This document shows, piece after piece, positions 54,625 to 63,044 of a stretch of 64,000 bases of DNA. The notes below the pieces were generated by a model, which was not told the DNA's origin, ran no database searches, and saw only the letters and a program-made list of their open reading frames with translations. A program made the position numbers and the translations under genes. This DNA is from Brucella pseudogrignonensis. GTDB taxonomy: Bacteria > Pseudomonadota > Alphaproteobacteria > Rhizobiales > Rhizobiaceae. The stretch is from positions 682,001 to 746,000 of the forward strand of contig NZ_NNRM01000017.1 in assembly GCF_002252525.1 (NCBI RefSeq), in the 5' to 3' direction. How positions within the stretch are numbered: position 1 is the first letter of the stretch; each line of letters begins with the position of its first letter.

Positions 54625-56718
54625 TCAGGCTTTTCCGACCGCTTTCAACGCAAAAGCATAAGTGTAGGCAACTTCTTCCAGTCGGGAGAAGCGACCCGAG
54701 GCACCGGCATGTCCGGCATCCATATTGATGCGGAAAAGAACCGAATGATCGTCCGTCTTAAGCTCACGCAGTTTTGCAACCCACTTGGCAGGTTCCCAAT
54801 AGGTCACACGCGGGTCGGTCAGACCAGCCACAGCCAGAATGCGCGGATAGGCTTGCGCGCTGACATTATCGTAAGGCGAATAGGCTGCGATGTTGCGATA
54901 ATCGGTTTCCGAGGTGATCGGATTGCCCCATTCCGGCCATTCAGGCGGCGTCAGCGGCAAGGTATCATCAAGCATGGTGTTGAGCACATCCACGAACGGA
55001 ACTTCCGCAATGATACCACCAAAGGCTTCCGGTGCCATGTTGGCGATAGCGCCCATCAGCATGCCGCCTGCCGAGCCGCCATGGGCGACAATGCGATCAT
55101 GGCTGGTGAAACCATGCGTGACGAGGTGTTTTGCTGCCGCGATGAAATCCGTAAACGTGTTGGTCTTTTTTTCACGTTTGCCGTTTTCGTACCATGCAAA
55201 ACCCTTGTCCTTGCCACCACGAATATGCGCGATGGCATAGACGAAGCCGCGATCCACGAGCGACAGACGCGAGGTGCTGAAGCTTGCCGGGATGGTGATG
55301 CCGTACGAACCATAGCCATAAAGCAGGCAAGGGGCCGAGCCGTCGAGCTTTGTATCCTTATGATAGATCAGTGAAACGGGCACCAGTTCACCATCCGTTG
55401 CGGGAGCGAGAACGCGCCGTGTGATGTAGTCAGCAATATTATGGCCTGATGGAACTTCCTGCGTTTTGAGCAGTGCGCGTTCACGCGTGCGCATGTTGTA
55501 ATCGAACAGCTGCTCAGGCGTGGTCATCGAAGAATAGGAGAAACGAATAACATCCGTATCGTATTCCGCGCTGCCATGCAGGCCGAGCGAATAGGCTTCT
55601 TCGTCGAATGCGATGGCGTGCTGCTCGCCTGTTTCGCGATCGCGAATAACGATGCGCGGCAAGCCATTGTCACGCTCCATCCAGACCAGATGCCGCTTAT
55701 AGGCGGAGTGCGACAGGATCAGGCGTCCCGGCACTTCCGGAACCAGCTCTTCCCAGTTTTCAGGCTGCGGTGCCGAAGCCGGTGCACGCATAATCTTGAA
55801 GTCTTTGGCGCCATCAACATTGGTCAGAATGAAGAACTCATCGCCACCGGGCGCGATATCGTATTCAACGCCTGTTTTACGAGCCATGATCAGCTGCGGT
55901 TTTGCAGATGGATCATTTGCAGGCAACAACCAGCATTCCGAAGTCTCGTGATCATGAATATCGATGAAGATGAAGTCATCGAGTGCCGAGCCACCAACGC
56001 CAAGGAAGAAACCAGCATCCTTTTCTTCAAAGATCAGCTTGTCCTGCGTCTGCGCTGTGCCGATCTCATGGTAGAAGACCTTGGATGGTCGGTGATTTTC
56101 ATCCAGCAAAGTATAGAAGAAACCTTTGCTGTCAGCATCCCAGCTGCCACCGCCATTGGTATCTGTCAGAATATCTTCGAGATCCGACATGCTGTCGAGG
56201 TCACGTACCTTGAGCTTGTAGAACTCTGATCCCTTGTCATCATACCCCCAGATCAAACGATTGTGATCGGGCGAATGATCGGCAGATGCGAGGCGGAAAT
56301 AGGCTTTGTCTTTCGCTTCCTTGTCGCCGTCGAGCAGAATGGTTTCATCACCGCCATCGCGCGGGGTGCGAATGAAGTAAGGCTGCTCGCCGCCGGTCCG
56401 GAAGGACATGCCGTAAGCATAGGGGCCATCCTTTGAAGGAATGGATGAATCGTCTTCCTTGATGCGACCGCGCATCTCGGCAAAAAGCTGCTTCTGCAGT
56501 GCATCTGTGTCCTGCATCAACGCAGTCTGATAGGCATTTTCTGCCTCCAGATGCTCGCGGATTTCGGACGCCAGAACGGATGGGTCTTTGAAAACTTCCT
56601 GCCAGTTGTCAGCGCGGAGCCAGGCATAATCATCGGTGCGGGTGATGCCGTGGCGTGTGTCGCTCGCGGGGTGCTTTGGTGCTTTTGGTGGCTGAGGAAA
56701 ATTGGTGTCGTGTGGCAT
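54625..56718 (-). CDS. ptrB: oligopeptidase B (S9A serine peptidase)
   Basis: A 697-residue serine peptidase that cuts oligopeptides after basic residues. An N-terminal beta-propeller (about residues 60-410) guards the catalytic domain. The nucleophile is Ser in GGSAGGML, the acid Asp lies in GLTDPRVTYWEP, and the His in NMDAGHAGASGR. ATG 56718 (MPHDTNFPQPP) gives the normal N-terminus, so seven upstream codons are not used. It has its own terminator and is followed on the minus strand by no close partner; msrB lies upstream with about 70 bases between. Confidence 0.94.
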   Translation of the reverse strand: MPHDTNFPQPPKAPKHPASDTRHGITRTDDYAWLRADNWQEVFKDPSVLASEIREHLEAENAYQTALMQDTDALQKQLFAEMRGRIKEDDSSIPSKDGPYAYGMSFRTGGEQPYFIRTPRDGGDETILLDGDKEAKDKAYFRLASADHSPDHNRLIWGYDDKGSEFYKLKVRDLDSMSDLEDILTDTNGGGSWDADSKGFFYTLLDENHRPSKVFYHEIGTAQTQDKLIFEEKDAGFFLGVGGSALDDFIFIDIHDHETSECWLLPANDPSAKPQLIMARKTGVEYDIAPGGDEFFILTNVDGAKDFKIMRAPASAPQPENWEELVPEVPGRLILSHSAYKRHLVWMERDNGLPRIVIRDRETGEQHAIAFDEEAYSLGLHGSAEYDTDVIRFSYSSMTTPEQLFDYNMRTRERALLKTQEVPSGHNIADYITRRVLAPATDGELVPVSLIYHKDTKLDGSAPCLLYGYGSYGITIPASFSTSRLSLVDRGFVYAIAHIRGGKDKGFAWYENGKREKKTNTFTDFIAAAKHLVTHGFTSHDRIVAHGGSAGGMLMGAIANMAPEAFGGIIAEVPFVDVLNTMLDDTLPLTPPEWPEWGNPITSETDYRNIAAYSPYDNVSAQAYPRILAVAGLTDPRVTYWEPAKWVAKLRELKTDDHSVLFRINMDAGHAGASGRFSRLEEVAYTYAFALKAVGKA

Positions 56719-56789
56719 GTAAAATCCAGTAAAAAGCAAATGAAATCAGTCCGAACCGTTGTGCCGGTCCGGACTGTGAAGCACAGGAA

Positions 56790-57209
56790 TTAATCCTGAT
56801 CGAAGATCAGTGCATTGCCGTTCATGCAATAGCGCAGGCCGGTTGGCGGAGGGCCGTCCGGGAAAACGTGACCCAGATGTGCATCGCAATCCGAGCAACG
56901 AATTTCCGTGCGGTTCATACCGTAGGAGTGATCTTCAAATGCTGAGACGGCATCTGGTTCGATCGGCTGAAAGAAGCTCGGCCAGCCAGTGCCGGACTCG
57001 TATTTCGCTTCCGACTTGTAGAGTGGCCGGTCACAGCAAACACAACGATAGGTGCCGTGTAAGGAGCTGTCGAAGTTCGGGCTTGAAAAAGCGCGTTCCG
57101 TGCCGTGCTGACGGGTGATCTGATACTGGATCGGCGTAAGCTGTTCGCGCCATTCCGCATCGGTCTTCACAACCTTCAATGGGCGGGTTTGATCGGTAGA
57201 GCTAGACAT
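56790..57209 (-). CDS. msrB: peptide methionine-R-sulfoxide reductase
   Basis: A 139-residue MsrB that repairs methionine R-sulfoxide in proteins. Zinc cysteines are C56-x2-C59 (CVCC) and C105-x2-C108 (CSDC), and the catalytic cysteine is C128 in RYCMNG. The [23 protein letters not shown] and HLGHVF blocks are all present. No fused MsrA domain. It stands upstream of ptrB on the minus strand, near sodB, fitting an oxidative-stress neighbourhood. Confidence 0.95.
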   Translation of the reverse strand: MSSSTDQTRPLKVVKTDAEWREQLTPIQYQITRQHGTERAFSSPNFDSSLHGTYRCVCCDRPLYKSEAKYESGTGWPSFFQPIEPDAVSAFEDHSYGMNRTEIRCSDCDAHLGHVFPDGPPPTGLRYCMNGNALIFDQD

Positions 57210-57938
57210 CTATATCTCCTCTCTTGAGCGAAGCCGTATGGATTTGAATGCGGCACAGTGCAAACGGACATAAACTCTTCAATATATTGTTGAATTGCTT
57301 GTGCGCTTAGATGCCTGCATGTGCTCTGCGTTTCGTAGCGATTATATAGTTGGTGGATAAGCCAAATGCGAGCTGATCTGAATGAAATATATTTTAATTA
57401 TGCCTTTTTGCTGCCCGACTCCCTGTTCATGGTCGCAATCAATAAATTGTGTTTGTAGTGGCTTGGGTAAATAGACTTGGCAGAAAAAAACTATTGCTTA
57501 TGTGTGAGCTACAAATTAATGAAGCTGCGGAAAAGAGATGCAAATCCCCCCATCTTTAAGAATATATGGCTGAGCTGAAAATAGCGTCAAACGCGTTTGG
57601 CTACAGCATAATTCCTTAAACTTGAATCAGTTTAAGGTAAAGTTATGCTGTAAATATAGATTGTTAGAGCGACCTTTGTGTGCCCAAGAGGGCGCACGAC
57701 GCTCTAGTCTGAACGGTAATTGGTTTTTTGTGTTTAAGTACATTGTATTTGCACAACCAAGAAGAAATCAATTCCATTAATGTAATGTGGTTTGACAATT
57801 CTATTGCAAATGGCACTATTCATTGGTATTCGCATCGCGAAATGAGTTGGGCAGGGCATAAGAATTCGCGTAGACGGCAATCGGTTTTGAGAGTCGCAGT
57901 CTGCTTGATAAAAAGCAAAGACAAAAAAAGGAAATACA
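57210..57938. other. intergenic region between msrB and mucR, about 730 bases
   Basis: The first 390 bases are AT-rich and show no gene. An RS-type repeat lies at 57602-57707. The last 230 bases form the leader of mucR, with T-A-rich tracts (for example ATTAATGTAATGTGG) of the kind MucR/Ros proteins bind when they regulate their own gene. A 74-codon plus-strand frame overlapping the mucR start is not coding-like. Confidence 0.5.
57602..57707. repeat. RS-type repeat, copy 12
   Basis: TACAGCATAATTCCTTAAAC, its inverse in AGTTTAAGGTAAAGTTATGC, then TTAGAGCGACCTTTGTGTGC, GGCGCACGACGCTCTAG. It differs from the copy at 52173 in only a few bases. Confidence 0.85.
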
Positions 57939-58367
57939 ATGGAAAACCCTGAAATTTACGACGAAAGCGCAGAACTGCTTCTCAGCCTTACTGCTGATGT
58001 TGTTGCTGCTTACGTCGGAAACAACTCCATTCGTGCGAGCGAACTGCCTCTCCTGATTTCGGAAGTGCATTCTGCTTTCAAGCGTCACGTTGAGCGTGAA
58101 GAAGCTCCGGTCGTTGTTGAAAAGCCGAAGCCAGCCGTCAACCCAAAGAAGTCGGTTACTGACGATTACATCATCTGCCTGGAAGATGGTAAGAAGTTCA
58201 AGTCGCTGAAGCGTCACCTGATGACTCATTACAGCATGACGCCAGAACAGTACCGTGAAAAGTGGGATCTCGATCCTAACTACCCAATGGTTGCTCCAAA
58301 TTATGCTGCAGCACGTTCGCGTCTTGCAAAGAAAATGGGTCTGGGCCGCAAGCCTAAGGACGCATAA
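57939..58367 (+). CDS. mucR: MucR/Ros-family transcriptional regulator
   Basis: A 142-residue zinc-finger regulator. MucR represses many envelope, virulence and exopolysaccharide genes in Brucella and rhizobia by binding AT-rich DNA. The finger spans about residues 77-110. Zinc ligands are C80, H93 and H97, and the second Cys of the classical CxxC is Asp83, giving C-x2-D-x9-H-x3-H as in rhizobial homologs. The N-terminal 50 residues, [26 protein letters not shown], form the oligomerisation part. An RS-type repeat starts a few bases after the stop. Confidence 0.95.
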   Translation: MENPEIYDESAELLLSLTADVVAAYVGNNSIRASELPLLISEVHSAFKRHVEREEAPVVVEKPKPAVNPKKSVTDDYIICLEDGKKFKSLKRHLMTHYSMTPEQYREKWDLDPNYPMVAPNYAAARSRLAKKMGLGRKPKDA

Positions 58368-58369
58368 TT

Positions 58370-58474
58370 ATAGCATTTCCAGCAAGAGTGCGAAGCAGTT
58401 TTGCTTTGGATAATGCGTAAAACCAAACAGTTACAGTGGTTCCAACGATTCAGTCTGAACTGGAGCCGCTGTAA
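58370..58474. repeat. RS-type repeat, copy 13 (inverted relative to copy 5)
   Basis: TATAGCATTTCCAGCAAGAG matches the reverse of the right end of copy 5, and ACAGTTACAGTGGTTCCAAC with ACTGGAGCCGCTGTAATC the inner stem. It lies just after mucR. Confidence 0.75.
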
Positions 58475-58587
58475 TCAAATCCTGGTATCGGAAGCTTGTG
58501 TTTCGATACTGACATGCCATTTGTTTGATGATGGCTCGGAACGCATGAGGTAACCGTCATGCTCTCCGGGCCATTATTCATTTGAAT

Positions 58588-58887
58588 TTATAGCATCGAC
58601 TTTTGCTTTGCTTTTATCCCGCATAGCCGGTCCAAAGCCTGTTTTAATGCAATATGTCGATTAAGATCATAGCTCCAGTGTCCGCGCATACCACGAAGGC
58701 GTTCGCGTTCGATAAGGCGGTTTAGGCGGCCTTTTGCCTGCAGCTGCTCCTCAACTGGGGCGCGGAGAAGCTTATCCATATCAATCCCTGCTATGATTTG
58801 CAGCGCTGCGCGTTGTATCGCGCTCATGCGCTCTTCGTTGCGCGCGTTCAAAAAGGTTTGGGTTGCTTCTCTTAGGACTAATTCCAT
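58588..58887 (-). CDS. small hypothetical protein (99 aa)
   Basis: A 99-residue basic, helical protein: MELVLREATQTFLNARNEERMSAIQRAALQIIAG, then a charged C-terminal stretch with GRLNRLIERERLRGMRGHWSYDLNRHIALKQALDRLCG. I tentatively compare it to small Rhizobiales proteins of the DUF6074 type but cannot prove it. ATG 58887 has GAGGAG seven bases upstream, preferred to ATG 58893. It is divergent from the orphan DnaA-domain gene, and the two may share the 180-base gap as promoter region. Confidence 0.68.
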   Translation of the reverse strand: MELVLREATQTFLNARNEERMSAIQRAALQIIAGIDMDKLLRAPVEEQLQAKGRLNRLIERERLRGMRGHWSYDLNRHIALKQALDRLCGIKAKQKSML

Positions 58888-59071
58888 TATCATACTCCTC
58901 GTCGGCTTAATTTTGTGCCGAAAGGATCGCGCATTTCGTAGTTTGATGGATAAATTCCTATTATTTTTAATTTTATTAGACGTGGTATCAAATTTCTGTT
59001 GTAAAAAACTTATCCACGCTTGCAAATTCCTCACTATAAGAAGATATTCCTATTACGGTGAGGAAAGATGA

Positions 59072-59524
59072 ATGTCTTTGGAACTAACAGATATCATCCA
59101 TACCCGGGCTGAAGCTCTTGAGGCTTTGAAGGTGATTGCGGCGCGACACGGTCGAGCCCTCAGGATAGATAATTCTGGTCGTGCGTTAGGTCGCAGGCGC
59201 CAGGAAAAAAGCGTGGAACTCTGTGACGCGTTGATCGATTTGTTGTCGGCACATTTTTCTGTAAGCGGCGCTGAATTGCGTTCACCGCTAAGATGCAGAA
59301 GAGAAGTAGCACAGGTCAGACAGATCGGAATGTATTTGGCGCACACATCGTTTGGAATGGTGATGAGCGAGGTTGCGTGTGGGTTTTCGAGAGACAGGAG
59401 CACCGTTGTTTATGCGTGCCATCTTGTTGAAGACAGACGTGATGACGAAGATTTTGATGCAGTGGTTTCCACACTTGAAAAGGTTGTGAATTCAGGGTTC
59501 TCGGCTTGGAGGATGGCAGCATGA
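59072..59524 (+). CDS. orphan DnaA domain-IV-like HTH protein (150 aa)
   Basis: A 150-residue protein whose C-terminal 75 residues look like the DNA-binding domain IV of DnaA: the helices VRQIGMYLAHTSFGMVMSEVACGFSRDRSTVVYACHLV match the signature region around SLxxIGxxFxxRDHTTV, with R-D retained, H changed to R and T to S. The AAA+ ATPase domain of DnaA is absent. The N-terminal part (LTDIIHTRAEALEALKVIAARHGRALRI) has no known match. It is coupled by ATGA to the DUF6456 gene. ATG 59072 has GAGGA seven bases upstream. Confidence 0.8.
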   Translation: MSLELTDIIHTRAEALEALKVIAARHGRALRIDNSGRALGRRRQEKSVELCDALIDLLSAHFSVSGAELRSPLRCRREVAQVRQIGMYLAHTSFGMVMSEVACGFSRDRSTVVYACHLVEDRRDDEDFDAVVSTLEKVVNSGFSAWRMAA

Positions 59525-60312
59525 GTGTGGGGTTATCAGCTTCTGAAACAAGATTGGTCCGCTTTTTAAAGCAGGGCGGCTGCGAAATGCAGGATTCCGT
59601 TCGCGAAACGCATGTATTGCTGGTTGGCGAGCAGGGAACTATTGCCGCAACGCGTTTCGAGATCGGTGAAATGCAGAAGCGCGGCGTCATCATCTGTGAT
59701 GGCCAGCGCCTGGCTCTCTCTGGGCCAATCCGCAAGGTCGCTGCAAAATGTGTCAAACCAGCAAAGACAGCACGGGTCAGTCAGACAATTGAAACGGAGC
59801 AGGGGGAGACTGTTGAAATTAATCCAGCCGAATCTCCGCTCGCAAAGCTTTATCGCCTTAGAAGTGCCGATGGTTGCAGCTTCATTTCTGAGGACGAGTT
59901 TCGGGCAGGCGAGCGCTTAAGGGCTGATTTCACGCGCGGTTCTTTAATGCCTTCGATTTCTGCGCGATGGGATGCAAGTGTGGGCAATTCGGGTCGTTCC
60001 GGTCCCGGCGGGATGGCCGAGCTGACTGATATTGCACTGGCGAGCAGAATCCGTGTGGAGCGTGCGCTGGAAGCGGTTGGCCCCGAACTTAGCGGGGTCT
60101 TGATTGATATCTGTTGCTTCCTGAAGGGATTGGAAACAGTCGAGCGTGAGCGTCAATGGCCGGTGCGTTCAGGGAAGATGTTGCTAAAAATGGGGCTGGC
60201 AATGCTGAATAGGCACTATAATCCGCCGCGCGCAGTCGAACATAGGTCGCCGACAGTGCTGCATTGGGGTGCGGACGATTATCGTCCGACTGCTCGTCCC
60301 AACCAGGGTTGA
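59521..60312 (+). CDS. DUF6456 family protein
   Basis: A 263-residue protein. The N-terminal part looks like a winged-helix (SASETRLVRFLKQGGCEMQDS ... RFEIGEMQKRGVIICDGQRLALSG). The C-terminal domain (about 115-235) matches DUF6456: SPLAKLYRLR, FISEDEFRAGERLRADF, then SGVLIDICCFLKGLETVERERQWPVRSGKMLLKMGLAMLNRHY. Such proteins occur in Rhizobiales and are of unknown function. The start ATG 59521 overlaps the stop of the DnaA-domain gene by four bases, so the two are co-translated, implying a joint role, perhaps in DNA binding. Confidence 0.82.
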   Translation: MSVGLSASETRLVRFLKQGGCEMQDSVRETHVLLVGEQGTIAATRFEIGEMQKRGVIICDGQRLALSGPIRKVAAKCVKPAKTARVSQTIETEQGETVEINPAESPLAKLYRLRSADGCSFISEDEFRAGERLRADFTRGSLMPSISARWDASVGNSGRSGPGGMAELTDIALASRIRVERALEAVGPELSGVLIDICCFLKGLETVERERQWPVRSGKMLLKMGLAMLNRHYNPPRAVEHRSPTVLHWGADDYRPTARPNQG

Positions 60313-60387
60313 ATTGGGGGTGCTCATTTTGACCGCATTGACCCTTTGAAGACTTTGAACAACAAAGCATTAGCAGCGGGGGTGAAA

Positions 60388-61713
60388 ATGCAAAGCAATC
60401 GGCAGAGTCTTGAACGAGTTCTTGCAAAGCTTGAAGCTCGAGCGAAAACCGAACGTGTCTTCGTTAAAATTTATGCTGAAACCGCGCGTAATGAAGCCGA
60501 TGCCGCTGATCAGCGCATCAAAGAAGGACGTTCCCGCGGACCTCTGGACGGTCGGATTGTATCGATCAAGGATCTATTCGATGTAACTGGCGAGCCAACG
60601 CTCGCTGGTTCCATCGTGCGTAAAGTTGGATCACCTGCCACCAATGATGCCCTCATTGTGCAACGTTTGAGAGATGCGGGCGCGATCATTGTCGGTAAAA
60701 CGCATATGACGGAATTCGCCTTTACTGCAGTCGGATTAAATCCCCATTACGGCGTGCCAGCCAATGCAGTGGACCCAACGCGCGTTCCTGGTGGTTCATC
60801 GTCGGGGGCGGCAGTTTCGGTTGCAGAAGGCACGAGCGAAATCGCCATAGGTTCAGATACTGGCGGATCTGTGCGAATCCCTGCCGCTTTGAATGGTATG
60901 GTTGGCTTTAAACCAACCGCTAAACGCATTCCGCTGGATGGCGCATTTCCACTGGCCCCTTCACTTGATTCTATCGGCCCTCTGGCGAAGACCGTTGCCG
61001 ATTGTATTCTGGCGGATGCGATAATGGCTGGCGAAGCGCCCGTTCTGCCTGATGCTGCAGATTTGAGCACGCTGACGGTTGGCTTGCCGGAAGGCGTGCT
61101 CTTGGCTGATATGGAGCCGGAAGTAGCAGAAGCTTTTGGTGAGGCGTTAAACGCTCTCAAAAATGCGGGCGTTAGGATCGTCTCGCTTGAGGTCAACGAT
61201 CTTATTTTAGAGCTGCGCAAAGCAGCACGGATTGGTTCGATTGCCGGTATTGAAGCAAGCCATGTTCATGCTGACACCTGGCTCAAAGACCCGGATGCAA
61301 ATGTCGATCATCGGGTGAAGTACACGCTTGCAGAACGCTTGAATGTCTCAGATCAGGCATATGAAGAGCTGATGCAGACGCGGAAAAATCTGGTTCAGGA
61401 AATGGACCGGCGATTGGGTGGCCTGGATTTCTTCGTAACCCCCACGACGCCAATTGTTGCGCCGACGATTGCGTCTGTCAGCGAAGATCCAGTTGAATAT
61501 GACCGCGTTGAAGGATTGCTGCTGCGTAACACGCAGATCGCCAATCAATTCGACCTTTGCAGCATCACTCTGCCGATGCCGGTTAAAGGAATGCCAGCAG
61601 GATTCATGCTGACAGCCCGAAATGGTGCAGACAAGTTGTTGTTTGCTGCAGCTCTTGCCGTCGAAAAGTTGCTAGAGCGCCTCCCGAAAAGTGGGAACCG
61701 GTTTTCGGAATAA
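60388..61713 (+). CDS. amidase signature family enzyme
   Basis: A 441-residue amidase-signature enzyme with the Lys-cisSer-Ser triad at K61 (VSIKDLF), S137 (GGSSSG) and S161 (GSDTGGSVRIP). Family members hydrolyse amides such as indoleacetamide, allophanate or acylated amines; the substrate is unknown. Length is near that of AtzF or GatA-type enzymes, but no gatB/gatC genes are adjacent. ATG 60388 is preceded by GGGGG. The last 13 residues (LERLPKSGNRFSE) and the stop are encoded by an RS-type repeat. Confidence 0.88.
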   Translation: MQSNRQSLERVLAKLEARAKTERVFVKIYAETARNEADAADQRIKEGRSRGPLDGRIVSIKDLFDVTGEPTLAGSIVRKVGSPATNDALIVQRLRDAGAIIVGKTHMTEFAFTAVGLNPHYGVPANAVDPTRVPGGSSSGAAVSVAEGTSEIAIGSDTGGSVRIPAALNGMVGFKPTAKRIPLDGAFPLAPSLDSIGPLAKTVADCILADAIMAGEAPVLPDAADLSTLTVGLPEGVLLADMEPEVAEAFGEALNALKNAGVRIVSLEVNDLILELRKAARIGSIAGIEASHVHADTWLKDPDANVDHRVKYTLAERLNVSDQAYEELMQTRKNLVQEMDRRLGGLDFFVTPTTPIVAPTIASVSEDPVEYDRVEGLLLRNTQIANQFDLCSITLPMPVKGMPAGFMLTARNGADKLLFAAALAVEKLLERLPKSGNRFSE

Positions 61714-61778
61714 GATGCGCGTAAAGACAAACAGATAAAGCATCTCCAATGATTCAATCTGAACAGGAAATGCTTTAG
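61671..61778. repeat. RS-type repeat, copy 14, overlapping two gene ends
   Basis: Starts CTAGAGCGCCTCCCGAAAAG inside the amidase reading frame, continues GTGGGAACCGGTTTTCGGAA and TAAGATGCGCGTAAAGACAA, and ends TGAACAGGAAATGCTTTAGG. The TTA at 61775-61777 is the stop codon of sufE on the minus strand. Confidence 0.85.
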
Positions 61779-62200
61779 GCTGAGACTTTCAATGCTGCCG
61801 CATCGCGGCGGATGCGCGCGACCATGGAGCGAAGGCCATTTGAACGCTGTGGCGTAAGATGCTCATCAAGTCCGAGCTTCTTCAGCACCTCTTCCGGATC
61901 GGAAGCGACGATTTCAGACGCTTTACGACCGGAATAGAATGCAAGCACAATAGCGACGAGACCGCGGACGATATGGGCGTCAGAATCGCCGAGAAATTCG
62001 ACAACCGGATCATTGCCTTCATGTGGAATAGTCTTCAGCCACACCTGGCTGACGCAGCCTTGAACCTTATGCGCCGCGTCACGGGCATCATCTGGATAGG
62101 CTGGCAATTCCTTACCAAGATCAATCACATAGCGATAGCGGTCTTCCCAATCGTCGAGAAATTCGAAGTCGGAGATTATGCTGTCGATTGTGGTGGTCAT
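61775..62200 (-). CDS. sufE: cysteine desulfurase-stimulating sulfur acceptor SufE
   Basis: A 141-residue SufE-type protein. The acceptor cysteine is C49 in KVQGCVSQVWL, with the preceding glycine loop. SufE takes persulfide sulfur from SufS for iron-sulfur cluster assembly. The C-terminal segment LDEHLTPQRSNGLRSMVARIR is typical. The sufS and sufBCD genes are not in the window. Its stop codon is provided by the RS-type repeat that also makes the amidase C-terminus. Confidence 0.94.
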   Translation of the reverse strand: MTTTIDSIISDFEFLDDWEDRYRYVIDLGKELPAYPDDARDAAHKVQGCVSQVWLKTIPHEGNDPVVEFLGDSDAHIVRGLVAIVLAFYSGRKASEIVASDPEEVLKKLGLDEHLTPQRSNGLRSMVARIRRDAAALKVSA

Positions 62201-62273
62201 GATATTTGCTCAGATTTGATCCCGGATATGCCGTCTATATAGGGATAAATGTGACAAAGGTCACGGAAAAGCA

Positions 62274-62738
62274 TCACTTGCGTGCGGGAATTGCACCTGT
62301 AGAAGAATGATCAAGTGCGCGCAGTGCTTCAGCGCGTGGCGTAGGGATGGGAATGACATGGAGTACGCTTTTCGTGGGCTGCTCCGTCGTTGTGTCCTGC
62401 GTTACAGTAACTGGCACCGCAGTCTGCGGCTTTGTGCCGAAGCGATCGCTTAAAAATTCAAGTACTCCGCCGCTGCGTTCCAGCACACCGCTCGCGGCAC
62501 TGGAAAGAACAGACGCGCCGTTTTCACACAAAGCAGGATTGTTTACGCAAAGCTTGCCCAGTTCCAGGGCCGTTTTGCCATTATTGAGCAATTGGTCAAT
62601 CGAATCCGGCTCCGCTTTGGTTTGAACCGGAGCGCTGTTCTTCGTCGATGTGTTTTCCTGATCCGCAGGAAAGAAGTGCGGCATCACCATGAATGCCAGC
62701 GACAGCCAGATTGCGGATTTGATGAGAAAACGGATCAT
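62274..62738 (-). CDS. DUF5330 family protein
   Basis: A 154-residue protein with an N-terminal hydrophobic anchor (MIRFLIKSAIWLSLAFMVMPHFF) and a conserved middle DQLLNNGKTALELGKLCVNNPALCENGASVLSSAA that I associate with DUF5330, common in Rhizobiales. The two cysteines (CVNNPALC, seven residues apart) may form a disulfide. The C-terminal third is low in structure and rich in Thr/Pro. Function unknown. Gene lies upstream of sufE on the minus strand with 70 bases between. Confidence 0.82.
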   Translation of the reverse strand: MIRFLIKSAIWLSLAFMVMPHFFPADQENTSTKNSAPVQTKAEPDSIDQLLNNGKTALELGKLCVNNPALCENGASVLSSAASGVLERSGGVLEFLSDRFGTKPQTAVPVTVTQDTTTEQPTKSVLHVIPIPTPRAEALRALDHSSTGAIPARK

Positions 62739-63044
62739 TAGCTCAAAAATGTTGATCGGAAGCTTCGGGGCTATTCTCTACGGAATTTGAAAAGATTCCG
62801 TAACTGACGGATTCGACGCATTCATGACATGAAACAAATGCCGAGAGCCGAAGGCCTTGATGTCACTTGTCTACCTTCTGTTTACCATAGTGAAAAAACC
62901 CGGCCTCTGAACCGTCAGATTTTGGCTCAATGGACGCAACACGGCTCAGTTTTATCGTTTCTTTAAAGCCTCACCTGCAATTCTACTGTCGACGGGCTGA
63001 TCTCTGATGGTGAAGCCAAACGAGTATTGAGTGAGTAAGGCAAG
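62739..63044. promoter_or_regulatory. intergenic region between DUF5330 and the sensor kinase, about 300 bases
   Basis: This gap is the promoter region of both divergent genes. It has two GATTC sites (62794-62798 and 62810-62814), which fit GANTC, the CcrM target, about 12 bases apart and about 230 bases from the kinase start. I see no gene or clear promoter hexamers. Confidence 0.4.

Noticed and set aside
57728-57952. A 74-codon plus-strand ORF before mucR
   Set aside because: It overlaps the mucR start, has no ribosome site or coding character and begins in the repeat-flanking AT-rich leader.
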